DNA from: Parapristionchus giblindavisi
Lineage: Eukaryota; Nematoda; Chromadorea; Rhabditida; Diplogasteridae
Assembly (NCBI GenBank): GCA_943737045.1
Contig: CALSFV010000045.1
Location: forward strand, 750,001-814,000
DNA length: 64,000 nucleotides
Direction: 5' to 3'
The position numbers and the translations under genes were made by a program. Position 1 is the stretch's first letter; each line of letters starts with the position of its first letter. A model generated the notes under the pieces. It saw only the letters and a program-made list of their open reading frames with translations, ran no database searches and was not told where the DNA came from. This document shows, in pieces, positions 1 through 10,915 of the stretch.

Positions 1-74
1 AGATTAGCATGGCCCCTGCGCAAGGATGACACGCAAATTCGTGAAGCGTTCCAAATTTTTTTGACGCCGATACA

Positions 75-2033
75 TTGTATGGTTTATTTACTAACCACAT
101 TCATCGTATAATAGATGAATATATACCTCTGAGAAGAGTCGTCCCTCATAAAGCACATCTATCTCCATCAACACTCAATATTCTAAGGCGATGCAGAAGA
201 CTCTACAGAAGTCGTCATCGTATTGGTCTTGCACCTTTTCGTCGTCTCAATAAGAGATTGCATGTCTCATTTAGAAAAGCCAGAAGAGCACGTGAAATAT
301 CCCTACTAAGTAAACCAAATCTCAAGAATTTCTATAAATTCTCTGGTGATAGAATCAAAGATCAATCGCATGATATTGGTTGCATTATAGATATTAATGG
401 TGATCCCTTAACTGATGATAAGGACAAAGCAAATGCTTTTGCCAACTACTTCAGTCGGTCCTTCAATAGTTCAACATACTCTATTCCTTCAATTGAAGAA
501 TTCACGCAACAATCCATTGATTATGTTATGTTCACTCCTGCACGCGTAGCCTCCATAATTAGAAAACTTCCAAACAAGAATTCATCTACCCCCGATAACA
601 TCACATATCTTTTTATGAAAAAAACCACTGATCAAATTTCCGTTCCGTTGTCTATACTCTTTGGGCGTTTTCTTATTCTTGCTCAATCTCCCTCTATTTG
701 GCTTACAGCCAAAGTCAAACCTGTATTCAAGAGAAAGGGTTCAAAGAGTGATGTAACCAACTTCCGACCCATATCCCTTACATGTTCAGCATCTAAGATC
801 ATGGAACGAATTGTCTGTCACGATATTACTCACTATCTATGCAATAACGGATTAATGCCAGACGAACAGCATGGTTTTCGTCGCAAAAGGTCATGCTCTT
901 CTTGTTTGTTGTCTAGTTTCTCTAATTGGCATGCTGCATTAAATCAGAAAAAATTCACTTCAGTAGCATTTATTGATTTTAGTAAAGCATTTGACACAAT
1001 TCCTATTAATCTATTAATCGAGAAATGCTCCAAATTTGGAGTAAAAGGGCGTCTACTTGCATGGCTTGCTTCTTTTCTTAGCAATAGAAGTCAATATGTA
1101 TCTATAAATCAGTCGGATTCCATCGTCTACTCAGTTAACAGTGGAGTGCCTCAGGGTTCATGCTTAGGTCCACTTCTGTTCTCTCTTTTCATAAGTGAGA
1201 TTCCATCGTTGCTACCATCTAAAGTGTCATGTTGTATGTATGCTGATGACATAAAGTTGTACAGTATAGAGGATCCATCTGCCCTACAAACTGCACTAAA
1301 TGTCTTATTCGACTGGTCTCGTTTATGGGGTCTGTCCATGTCGACTACAAAAACAGTAGTAATGCATGTTGGTCCAAACCATCCCAATGTATCTTTCACT
1401 CTTGGACCATCCAACTTACCGCTTGTTTCCACAATAAAAGACTTAGGAGTAACCTATGACAACAAACTTAAATTTGATGAGCATATTACTAACATCGCCA
1501 ATAACGCAAAATCTCGGTGCGCCTTCATACTTCGATCTTTTATATCTAAAAACCCTACAGTATATGCACGTCTGTTTACAATATATGTGCGACCCATTTT
1601 AGAGTTTTGCTCCGAGTTATGGAATCCCCAGTTAATCATGCACGTATCTAAGATCGAGTCCGTCCTTCGAAATTATTCCAGACACGTGTTTCGGAAGTGC
1701 CACTTACCGTACGCTGACTACATCAACCGTCTACTCAAGCTCAACCTCCCCTCATTAGAATGTAGACGAAACCAAAACGACATTATCATGACATATAAGA
1801 TTATCCACAATTTTGTAGACTTAGACCCTCGCTCATTGTTTCTCTTTTCAAATACAATTACTCGTACTCGTGGCCACAATATGAAACTAAGAACCTATCG
1901 ATCATCTTCTTCCCAATATCTTTCATTTATTAGTAATCGAATTGTACCAGTATGGAACTCTTTTGAAAATCATATAGTAACTATACCATACCCTATCACT
2001 TTTTGTTGTTTCGTTAGAAAGCTCCCGCTGTGA
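75..2033 (+). CDS. Non-LTR retrotransposon reverse transcriptase (C-terminal part of the pol/ORF2 protein)
   Basis: This is a reverse transcriptase that would copy the element's RNA at a nicked target site (target-primed reverse transcription). The 652-codon frame has no internal stop. Visible RT landmarks, with residues counted from 75: NFRPISL at 229-235 and GFRRKRS at 267-273 (fingers), FIDFSKAFD at 299-307 with the first catalytic Asp (motif A), SGVPQGSCLGPLLF at 356-369 (motif B), YADD at 389-392 with the catalytic Asp pair (motif C), and LGVTYDNKLKF at 457-467 (thumb side). The rest is a typical CR1/Jockey C-terminal region with 'LPSLECRR' near 558-565 and no RNase H. The codon at 75 is TTG, not ATG, and the frame is open from 45, after a TGA at 42-44. 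So 75 is probably not a real start. Family ORF2 proteins run to about 900-1000 residues with an N-terminal endonuclease, which is off-window. A one-base break in the T tract at 56-62 may separate this frame from its upstream half. With that caveat the RT itself looks intact. Confidence 0.93.
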   Translation: MYGLFTNHIHRIIDEYIPLRRVVPHKAHLSPSTLNILRRCRRLYRSRHRIGLAPFRRLNKRLHVSFRKARRAREISLLSKPNLKNFYKFSGDRIKDQSHDIGCIIDINGDPLTDDKDKANAFANYFSRSFNSSTYSIPSIEEFTQQSIDYVMFTPARVASIIRKLPNKNSSTPDNITYLFMKKTTDQISVPLSILFGRFLILAQSPSIWLTAKVKPVFKRKGSKSDVTNFRPISLTCSASKIMERIVCHDITHYLCNNGLMPDEQHGFRRKRSCSSCLLSSFSNWHAALNQKKFTSVAFIDFSKAFDTIPINLLIEKCSKFGVKGRLLAWLASFLSNRSQYVSINQSDSIVYSVNSGVPQGSCLGPLLFSLFISEIPSLLPSKVSCCMYADDIKLYSIEDPSALQTALNVLFDWSRLWGLSMSTTKTVVMHVGPNHPNVSFTLGPSNLPLVSTIKDLGVTYDNKLKFDEHITNIANNAKSRCAFILRSFISKNPTVYARLFTIYVRPILEFCSELWNPQLIMHVSKIESVLRNYSRHVFRKCHLPYADYINRLLKLNLPSLECRRNQNDIIMTYKIIHNFVDLDPRSLFLFSNTITRTRGHNMKLRTYRSSSSQYLSFISNRIVPVWNSFENHIVTIPYPITFCCFVRKLPL

Positions 2034-2158
2034 TCAAGTAATTGCAGTGGATACACCATTTCTTCATATTTTATTTTAACGTTTTCATCTTTCTAATTGT
2101 TTGTCAGGTTAGCAATCTCTCTGTAAGAAATGATAAAATATTATTCAGTTATTCAGTT
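2034..2158 (+). other. 3' UTR and terminus of the non-LTR retrotransposon
   Basis: This AT-rich stretch lies between the RT stop codon (TGA at 2031-2033) and the start of the satellite. It contains no open frame of note and no clear AATAAA signal. It finishes in an 8-bp tandem repeat instead of a poly(A) tail, as expected for a CR1-like 3' end recognised by its own reverse transcriptase. Confidence 0.7.
2143..2158 (+). repeat. Terminal 8-bp tandem repeat (ATTCAGTT)x2 of the retrotransposon
   Basis: Two exact copies of ATTCAGTT occupy 2143-2150 and 2151-2158. The next base begins satellite sequence (a type-B distal block entered at its 'AAAGTTACTTTTGT' segment). CR1-clade elements characteristically end in a few copies of an 8-mer, so this marks the element's 3' end. 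A chance duplication is possible but unlikely at exactly the junction. Confidence 0.7.
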
Positions 2159-2325
2159 AAAGTTACTTTTGTACTTCGGTCAATGTAGCAGGTGTGAAAG
2201 CTTATATATCGACGTGAACTGAGCTCTATCTTATTCAGAATTTTTTGCTCTTTCAAATGATATATAACAACATGGGTGATGCTGAAAATCTATCTTGTCA
2301 TGAATTATTTTGAGCCAAAATGTAC

Positions 2326-2478
2326 ACTTCGGTCAATGTAGCAGGTGTGAAAGCTTATAGATCGACGTGAACTGAGCTATATCTCATTCAGAATTTTTTG
2401 CTCTTTCAAATGATATATAACAACATGGGTGATGCTGAAAATCTATCTTGTCATGAATTATTTTGAGCCAAAATGTAC
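2326..2478 (+). repeat. Exemplar type-A satellite monomer (153 bp)
   Basis: The monomer has a core of about 83 bp, beginning ACTTCGGTCAATGTAGCAGG and ending in the T6 tract plus GCTCTTTCA. It is followed by a 70-bp A-specific block that begins AATGATATATAACAACATGG and ends GAGCCAAAATGTAC. The length is a multiple of three. Main variable positions are GGTGTTGC versus GGTGATGC in the distal block, and the bases after GCTTAT in the core (AGATCGACG, ATATCGACG, ATAGCGACG, AAATCGACG). Confidence 0.95.
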
Positions 2479-2646
2479 ACTTCGGTGAATGTAGCAGGTG
2501 TGAAAGCTTATAGATCGACGTGAACAGAGCTCTATCTTATTCAGAATTTTTTGCTCTTTCACCCAGTATATCACACGATGGGTTATCTTTGTAATTTTTT
2601 GTCTCATAACCTGTTTTGTTCTTATCAGAGTGAAAGTTACTTTTGT
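2479..2646 (+). repeat. Exemplar type-B satellite monomer (168 bp)
   Basis: It has the same core of about 83 bp as type A, followed by an 85-bp B-specific block that begins CCCAGTATATCACACGATGG, contains a second T6 tract, and ends GAAAGTTACTTTTGT just before the next core. B-block variants seen across the array include CCCATTATATCACACTATGG, TTTTCTTCTTATC in place of TTTTGTTCTTATC, GTAATATTTTG in place of GTAATTTTTTG, and ACGATAGG in place of ACGATGGG. The 168-bp length is again a multiple of three. Core copies that precede a B block usually read GAACAGAG or GAAAAGAG, while those preceding A usually read GAACTGAG or CAACTGAG. Confidence 0.95.
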
Positions 2647-5600
2647 ACTTCGGTCAATGTAGCAGGTGTGAAAGCTTATATATCGACGTGAACTGAGCTC
2701 TATCTTATTCAGAATTTTTTGCTCTTTCAAATGATATATAACAACATGGGTGTTGCTGAAAATCTATCTTGTCATGAATTATTTTGAGCCAAAATGTACA
2801 CTTCGGTCAATGTAGCAGGTGTGAAAGCTTATAGATCGACGTGAACTGAGCTATATCTCATTCAGAATTTTTTGCTCTTTCAAATGATATATAACAACAT
2901 GGGTGATGCTGAAAATCTCTCTTGTCATGAATTATTTTGAGCCAAAATGTACACTTCGGTCAATGTAGCAGGTGTGAAAGCTTATAGATCGGCGTGAACA
3001 GAGCTCTATCTTATTCAGAATTTTTTGCTCTTTCACCCATTATATCACACTATGGGTTATCTTTGTAATTTTTTGTCTCATAACCTGTTTTGTTCTTATC
3101 AGAGTGAAAGTTACTTTTGTACTTCGGTCAATGTAGCAGGTGTGAAAGCTTATATATCGACGTCAACTGAGCTCTATCTTATTCAGAATTTTTTGCTCTT
3201 TCAAATGATATATAACAACATGGGTGTTGCTGAAAATCTATCTTGTCATGAATTATTTTGAGCCAAAATGTACACTTCGGTCAATGTAGCAGGTGTGAAA
3301 GCTTATAGATCGACGTGAACAGAGCTCTATCTTATTCAGAATTTTTTGCTCTTTCACCCAGTATATCATACGATGGGTTATCTTTGTAATTTTTTGTCTC
3401 ATAACCTGTTTTGTTCTTATCAGAGTGAAAGTTACTTTTGTACTTCGGTCAATGTAGCAGGTGTGAAAGCTTATATATCGACGTGAACTGAGCTCTATCT
3501 TATTCAGAATTTTTTGCTCTTTCAAATGATATATAACAACATGGGTGTTGCTGAAAATCTATCTTGTCATGAATTATTTTGAGCCAAAATGTACACTTCG
3601 GTCAATGTAGCAGGTGTGAAAGCTTATATATCGACGTGAACTGAGCTCTATCTTATTCAGAATTTTTTGCTCTTTCACCCAGTATATCACACGATGGGTT
3701 ATCTTTGTAATTTTTGTCTCATAACCTGTTTTCTTCTTATCAGAGTGAAAGTTACTTTTGTACTTCGGTCAATGTAGCAGGTGTGAAAGCTTATATATCG
3801 ACGTGAACTGAGCTCTATCTTATTCAGAATTTTTTGCTCTTTCAAATGATATATAACAACATGGGTGTTGCTGAAAATCTATCTTGTCATGAATTATTTT
3901 GAGCCAAAATGTACACTTCGGTCAATGTAGCAGGTGTGAAAGCTTATAGATCGACGTGAACTGAGCAATATCTTATTCAGAATTTTTTGCTCTTTCAAAT
4001 GATGTATAACAACATGGGTGTTGCTGAAAATCTATCTTGTCATGAATTATTTTGAGCCAAAATGTACACTTCGGTCAATGTAGCAGGTGTGAATGCTTAT
4101 AGATCGACGTGAACTGAGCAATATCTTATTCAGAATTTTTTTGCTCTTTCAAATGATATATAACAACATGGGTGTTGCTGAAAATCTATCTTGTCATGAA
4201 TTATTTTGAGCCAAAATGTACACTTCGGTCAATGTAGCAGGTGTGAATGCTTATAGATCGACGTGAACTGAGCAATATCTTATTCAGAATTTTTTGCTCT
4301 TTCAAATGATGTATAACAACATGGGTGATGCTGAAAATCTATCTTGTCATGAATTATTTTGAGCCAAAATGTACACTTCGGTGAATGTAGCAGGTGTGAA
4401 AGCTTATAGATCGACGTGAACAGAGCTCTATCTTATTCAGAATTTTTTGCTCTTTCACCCAGTATATCACACGATGGGTTATCTTTGTAATTTTTTGTCT
4501 CATAACCTGTTTTGTTCTTATCAGAGTGAAAGTTACTTTTGTACTTCGGTCAATGTAGCAGGTGTGAAAGCTTATATATCGACGTGAACTGAGCTCTATC
4601 TTATTCAGAATTTTTTGCTCTTTCAAATGATATATAACAACATGGGTGTTGCTGAAAATCTATCTTGTCATGAATTATTTTGAGCCAAAATGTACACTTC
4701 GGTCAATGTAGCAGGTGTGAAAGCTTATAGATCGACGTGAACTGAGCAATATCTTATTCAGAATTTTTTGCTCTTTCAAATGATGTATAACAACATGGGT
4801 GTTGCTGAAAATCTATCTTGTCATGAATTATTTTGAGCCAAAATGTACACTTCGGTCAATGTAGCAGGTGTGAATGCTTATAGATCGACGTGAACTGAGC
4901 AATATCTTATTCAGAATTTTTTGCTCTTTCAAATGATGTATAACAACATGGGTGTTGCTGAAAATCTATCTTGTCATGAATTATTTTGAGCCAAAATGTA
5001 CACTTCGGTCAATGTAGCAGGTGTGAAAGCTTATAGATCGACGTGAACAGAGCTCTATCTTATTCAGAATTTTTTGCTCTTTCACCCAGTATATCACACG
5101 ATGGGTTATCTTTGTAATTTTTTGTCTCATAACCTGTTTTGTTCTTATCAGAGTGAAAGTTACTTTTGTACTTCGGTCAATGTAGCAGGTGTGAAAGCTT
5201 ATATATCGAAGTGAACTGAGCTCTATCTTATTCAGAATTTTTTGCTCTTTCAAATGATATATAACAACATGGGTGTTGCTGAAAATCTATCTTGTCATGA
5301 ATTATTTTGAGCCAAAATGTACACTTCGGTCAATGTAGCAGGTGTGAAAGCTTATAGATCGACGTGAACTGAGCTATATCTCATTCAGAATTTTTTGCTC
5401 TTTCAAATGATATATAACAACATGGGTGATGCTGAAAATCTCTCTTGTCATGAATTATTTTGAGCCAAAATGTACACTTCGGTCAATGTAGCAGGTGTGA
5501 AAGCTTATAGATCGGCGTGAACAGAGCTCTATCTTATTCAGAATTTTTTGCTCTTTCACCCATTATATCACACTATGGGTTATCTTTGTAATTTTTTGTC

Positions 5601-8600
5601 TCATAACCTGTTTTGTTCTTATCAGAGTGAAAGTTACTTTTGTACTTCGGTCAATGTAGCAGGTGTGAAAGCTTATATATCGACGTCAACTGAGCTCTAT
5701 CTTATTCAGAATTTTTTGCTCTTTCAAATGATATATAACAACATGGGTGTTGCTGAAAATCTATCTTGTCATGAATTATTTTGAGCCAAAATGTACACTT
5801 CGGTCAATGTAGCAGGTGTGAAAGCTTATAGATCGACGTGAACAGAGCTCTATCTTATTCAGAATTTTTTGCTCTTTCAAATGATATATAACAACATGGG
5901 TGTTGCTGAAAATCTATCTTGTCATGAATTATTTTGAGCCAAAATGTACACTTCGGTCAATGTAGCAGGTGTGAAAGCTTATAGATCGACGTGAACTGAG
6001 CTATATCTCATTCAGAATTTTTTGCTCTTTCAAATGATATATAACAACATGGGTGATGCTGAAAATCTATCTTGTCATGAATTATTTTGAGCCAAAATGT
6101 ACACTTCGGTGAATGTAGCAGGTGTGAAAGCTTATAGATCGACGTGAACAGAGCTCTATCTTATTCAGAATTTTTTGCTCTTTCACCCAGTATATCACAC
6201 GATGGGTTATCTTTGTAATTTTTTGTCTCATAACCTGTTTTGTTCTTATCAGAGTGAAAGTTACTTTTGTACTTCGGTCAATGTAGCAGGTGTGAAAGCT
6301 TATATATCGACGTGAACTGAGCTCTATCTTATTCAGAATTTTTTGCTCTTTCAAATGATATATAACAACATGGGTGTTGCTGAAAATCTATCTTGTCATG
6401 AATTATTTTGAGCCAAAATGTACACTTCGGTCAATGTAGCAGGTGTGAAAGCTTATAGATCGACGTGAACTGAGCTATATCTCATTCAGAATTTTTTGCT
6501 CTTTCAAATGATATATAACAACATGGGTGATGCTGAAAATCTCTCTTGTCATGAATTATTTTGAGCCAAAATGTACACTTCGGTCAATGTAGCAGGTGTG
6601 AAAGCTTATAGATCGGCGTGAACAGAGCTCTATCTTATTCAGAATTTTTTGCTCTTTCACCCATTATATCACACTATGGGTTATCTTTGTAATTTTTTGT
6701 CTCATAACCTGTTTTGTTCTTATCAGAGTGAAAGTTACTTTTGTACTTCGGTCAATGTAGCAGGTGTGAAAGCTTATATATCGACGTCAACTGAGCTCTA
6801 TCTTATTCAGAATTTTTTGCTCTTTCAAATGATATATAACAACATGGGTGTTGCTGAAAATCTATCTTGTCATGAATTATTTTGAGCCAAAATGTACACT
6901 TCGGTCAATGTAGCAGGTGTGAAAGCTTATAGATCGACGTGAACAGAGCTCTATCTTATTCAGAATTTTTTGCTCTTTCACCCAGTATATCATACGATGG
7001 GTTATCTTTGTAATTTTTTGTCTCATAACCTGTTTTGTTCTTATCAGAGTGAAAGTTACTTTTGTACTTCGGTCAATGTAGCAGGTGTGAAAGCTTATAT
7101 ATCGACGTGAACTGAGCTCTATCTTATTCAGAATTTTTTGCTCTTTCAAATGATATATAACAACATGGGTGTTGCTGAAAATCTATCTTGTCATGAATTA
7201 TTTTGAGCCAAAATGTACACTTCGGTCAATGTAGCAGGTGTGAAAGCTTATATATCGACGTGAACTGAGCTCTATCTTATTCAGAATTTTTTGCTCTTTC
7301 ACCCAGTATATCACACGATGGGTTATCTTTGTAATTTTTTGTCTCATAACCTGTTTTCTTCTTATCAGAGTGAAAGTTACTTTTGTACTTCGGTCAATGT
7401 AGCAGGTGTGAAAGCTTATATATCGACGTGAACTGAGCTCTATCTTATTCAGAATTTTTTGCTCTTTCAAATGATATATAACAACATGGGTGTTGCTGAA
7501 AATCTATCTTGTCATGAATTATTTTGAGCCAAAATGTACACTTCGGTCAATGTAGCAGGTGTGAAAGCTTATAGATCGACGTGAACTGAGCAATATCTTA
7601 TTCAGAATTTTTTGCTCTTTCAAATGATGTATAACAACATGGGTGTTGCTGAAAATCTATCTTGTCATGAATTATTTTGAGCCAAAATGTACACTTCGGT
7701 CAATGTAGCAGGTGTGAAAGCTTATAGATCGGCGTGAACAGAGCTCTATCTTATTCAGAATTTTTTGCTCTTTCACCCATTATATCACACTATGGGCTAT
7801 CTTTGTAATTTTTTGTCTCATAACCTGTTTTGTTCTTATCAGAGTGAAAGTTACTTTTGTACTTCGGTCAATGTAGCAGGTGTGAAAGCTTATATATCGA
7901 CGTCAACTGAGCTCTATCTTATTCAGAATTTTTTGCTCTTTCAAATGATATATAACAACATGGGTGTTGCTGAAAATCTATCTTGTCATGAATTATTTTG
8001 AGCCAAAATGTACACTTCGGTCAATGTAGCAGGTGTGAAAGCTTATAGATCGACGTGAACAGAGCTCTATCTTATTCAGAATTTTTTGCTCTTTCACCCA
8101 GTATATCATTCGATGGGTTATCTTTGTAATTTTTTGTCTCATAACCTGTTTTGTTCTTATCAGAGTGAAAGTTACTTTTGTACTTCGGTCAATGTAGCAG
8201 GTGTGAAAGCTTATATATCGACGTGAACTGAGCTCTATCTTATTCAGAATTTTTTGCTCTTTCAAATGATATATAACAACATGGGTGTTGCTGAAAATCT
8301 ATCTTGTCATGAATTATTTTGAGCCAAAATGTACACTTCGGTCAATGTAGCAGGTGTGAAAGCTTATATATCGACGTGAACTGAGCTCTATCTTATTCAG
8401 AATTTTTTGCTCTTTCACCCAGTATATCACACGATGGGTTATCTTTGTAATTTTTTGTCTCATAACCTGTTTTCTTCTTATCAGAGTGAAAGTTACTTTT
8501 GTACTTCGGTCAATGTAGCAGGTGTGAAAGCTTATATATCGACGTGAACTGAGCTCTATCTTATTCAGAATTTTTTGCTCTTTCAAATGATATATAACAA

Positions 8601-10110
8601 CATGGGTGTTGCTGAAAATCTATCTTGTCATGAATTATTTTGAGCCAAAATGTACACTTCGGTCAATGTAGCAGGTGTGAAAGCTTATAGATCGACGTGA
8701 ACTGAGCAATATCTTATTCAGAATTTTTTGCTCTTTCAAATGATGTATAACAACATGGGTGTTGCTGAAAATCTATCTTGTCATGAATTATTTTGAGCCA
8801 AAATGTACACTTCGGTCAATGTAGCAGGTGTGAATGCTTATAGATCGACGTGAACTGAGCAATATCTTATTCAGAATTTTTTTGCTCTTTCAAATGATAT
8901 ATAACAACATGGGTGTTGCTGAAAATCTATCTTGTCATGAATTATTTTGAGCCAAAATGTACACTTCGGTCAATGTAGCAGGTGTGAATGCTTATAGATC
9001 GACGTGAACTGAGCAATATCTTATTCAGAATTTTTTGCTCTTTCAAATGATGTATAACAACATGGGTGATGCTGAAAATCTATCTTGTCATGAATTATTT
9101 TGAGCCAAAATGTACACTTCGGTCAATGTAGCAGGTGTGAAAGCTTATAGATCGACGTGAACTGAGCTATATCTCATTCAGAATTTTTTGCTCTTTCAAA
9201 TGATATATAACAACATGGGTGATGCTGAAAATCTATCTTGTCATGAATTATATTGAGCCAAAATGTACACTTCGGTGAATGTAGCAGGTGTGAAAGCTTA
9301 TAGATCGACGTGAACAGAGCTCTATCTTATTCAGAATTTTTTGCTCTTTCACCCAGTATATCACACGATGGGTTATCTTTGTAATTTTTTGTCTCATAAC
9401 CTGTTTTGTTCTTATCAGAGTGAAAGTTACTTTTGTACTTCGGTCAATGTAGCAGGTGTGAAAGCTTATATATCGACGTGAACTGAGCTCTATCTTATTC
9501 AGAATTTTTTGCTCTTTCAAATGATATATAACAACATGGGTGTTGCTGAAAATCTATCTTGTCATGAATTATTTTGAGCCAAAATGTACACTTCGGTCAA
9601 TGTAGCAGGTGTGAAAGCTTATAGATCGACGTGAACTGAGCAATATCTTATTCAGAATTTTTTGCTCTTTCAAATGATGTATAACAACATGGGTGTTGCT
9701 GAAAATCTATCTTGTCATGAATTATTTTGAGCCAAAATGTACACTTCGGTCAATGTAGCAGGTGTGAAAGCTTATAGATCGACGTGAACAGAGCTCTATC
9801 TTATTCAGAATTTTTTGCTCTTTCACCCAGTATATCATACGATGGGTTATCTTTGTAATTTTTTGTCTCATAACCTGTTTTGTTCTTATCAGAGTGAAAG
9901 TTACTTTTGTACTTCGGTCAATGTAGCAGGTGTGAAAGCTTATATATCGACGTGAACTGAGCTCTATCTTATTCAGAATTTTTTGCTCTTTCAAATGATA
10001 TATAACAACATGGGTGTTGCTGAAAATCTATCTTGTCATGAATTATTTTGAGCCAAAATGTACACTTCGGTCAATGTAGCAGGTGTGAAAGCTTATATAT
10101 CGACGTGAAC

Positions 10111-10113
10111 TGA
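10111..10113. other. Left copy of 3-bp target-site duplication (TGA) of foldback element 1
   Basis: Uninterrupted satellite reads GAACTGAGCTC. Here the left flank ends GAACTGA and the right flank starts TGAGCTC, so TGA is present on both sides of the insertion. Confidence 0.75.
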
Positions 10114-10507
10114 CAAGGGAAGTCTTTTTAGTCTCAGTGAGACTTTTGAACGAGACTATTTTTCCTCGATAGGTATAGGTAATATATGGATGGAACCAAA
10201 AAATTAGCTGCAGCCATGCACTTTCAGATTTTATATAATTAATTGAAGTTTGTGAAAAAAATTATTCATTTTTTGAAGAAAAAACGCACTGTGTAGGCGA
10301 CAAGAAGTGTATGAAACAAGGCATTCCTGAAAGAACATTGTCAACATGGCGGCGTGGTGTAGTGGTAGTATGTGCTCTTCTAGGTCAGGATGTGGTTGTT
10401 TCGAGTACACCTATAGACATTTTACTTTTGCTCATTTTTATCAGCTTCGGACTTGAACTTTCGATCGAAAAAATTTTAAAAAATTTTTTCATTTTATTCT
10501 CTACTTT
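10114..10507 (+). repeat. Left inverted-repeat arm of foldback element 1
   Basis: The arm pairs with 10916-11310. Complementarity runs from the CAAGGG terminus through the tRNA-like segment to CATTTTATTCTCTACTTT. Beyond 10507 only short scattered matches remain (for example CGTGCAC at 10521-10527). Confidence 0.9.
10348..10419 (+). pseudogene. tRNA-like segment in the left arm (possible tRNA-derived SINE head)
   Basis: The stretch GGCGGCG is followed by TGGTGTAGTGG at 10355-10365, which matches the pol III A box (TRGYNNAGYGG) at the place where tRNA position 8 should be. A B-box-like GTTTCGAGTAC lies about 40 nt further on and has two mismatches to GGTTCGANTCC. The TTCGAGT loop is flanked by arms that pair at four of five positions. 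The anticodon arm is not convincing and the acceptor stem does not close, so this is a tRNA relic or tRNA-derived promoter rather than a working tRNA. Confidence 0.55.
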
Positions 10508-10915
10508 CAAAACGTTTGTGCGTGCACAAGATGACATCTCTTATCTACCCCCAGATCAAATCCCTCTTTTCCATGCATCTCACAAATATGCCTTTGCCAA
10601 GTCTGGATATATCTGGATATACCACATTCCCACTCCTTTTCTCACTCCGGTCCAAGCATGGAGATGTTTCCCCCCAAAGATCTTGTTGTAATCTGTGAGA
10701 AACCCTGTCCCAAGTATTCTTTGATCAAATGTTCGACATGTGATCGTCGATTGTCCTGGAATTGTTTATTTGGCAGCTACAATTGTTGTTGAAATACTAT
10801 TTGGCATGTATAATTTTAATAATTTGTCATGTTGAAAAAATTCGTAGAAGAAATTAGATGCTAAATATATCGGAAATAATGAAAAAAGTTAACGGAATAG
10901 GAGAAAAGTGCACGA
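10508..10915. other. Unpaired central loop of foldback element 1
   Basis: This is about 408 bp of non-repetitive sequence between the arms. I recognise no domain. An ATG-led plus-strand frame from about 10670 to 10798 encodes a short Cys-rich peptide, with the cysteines clustered in its second half (C-x3-C, then C-x2-C, ending in a CC pair before the stop). Two other plus frames are open to about 10691-10698. These may be degraded remains of a coding region or chance. There is too little to name a protein. Confidence 0.4.

Larger units (their letters stand above)
1..2158 (+). mobile_element. CR1/Jockey-superfamily non-LTR retrotransposon, 3' portion (5' end outside window)
   Basis: The segment holds the end of a LINE-type element: a long reverse transcriptase frame, about 125 bp of 3' UTR, and a 3' terminus made of two copies of an 8-bp repeat. 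There is no LTR. The 5' UTR, any ORF1 and the apurinic-type endonuclease domain would lie left of position 1. A 3' end made of short tandem 8-mers rather than poly(A) is a known trait of CR1-clade elements, and the RT motifs fit the CR1/Jockey/Rex group. The clade assignment is an inference from motifs. The right boundary at 2158 is precise because satellite sequence starts at 2159. No target duplication can be tested because the left end is missing. Confidence 0.85.
2159..10113. repeat. Satellite array, block 1 (irregular mix of A monomers and A+B dimers)
   Basis: This is a head-to-tail tandem array, all in one orientation. Spacing between successive 'GAGCCAAAATG' landmarks is either 153 bp (an A monomer) or 321 bp (A plus B), with a few 320/154 values caused by one-base changes in T tracts. 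The order is irregular: for example, from 2312 the steps are 153, 321, 153, 321, 321, 320, 153, 154, 153, 321. The array begins inside a B distal block at 2159, right after the retrotransposon, and is cut at 10113 by a foldback insertion. The segment around 2.8-3.3 kb recurs at 5.3-5.8 kb (offset 2523). Almost every core has a HindIII site (AAGCTT). No gene is seen here. Confidence 0.97.

Noticed and set aside
1151..1639. Two minus-strand frames (93 and 61 codons) inside the reverse transcriptase
   Set aside because: They lie antisense to a clear RT domain and show no motif. They are shadow frames.
2326..2478. CENP-B-box-like motif at ACTTCGGTCAATGTAGCAGG
   Set aside because: TTCGNNNNA fits the first half of the box, but the essential CGGG half is missing.
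2326..2646. Hammerhead-type self-cleaving ribozyme in the satellite
   Set aside because: GGTGATGCTGAAAATC superficially recalls the CTGATGA...GAAA core, but there is no stem II between the two parts and most copies read GTTGC. The required core is absent.
10348..10419. Functional tRNA gene
   Set aside because: A- and B-box resemblance exists, but the acceptor stem does not close, the anticodon arm is weak and the B box has mismatches. Called a tRNA-like relic instead.
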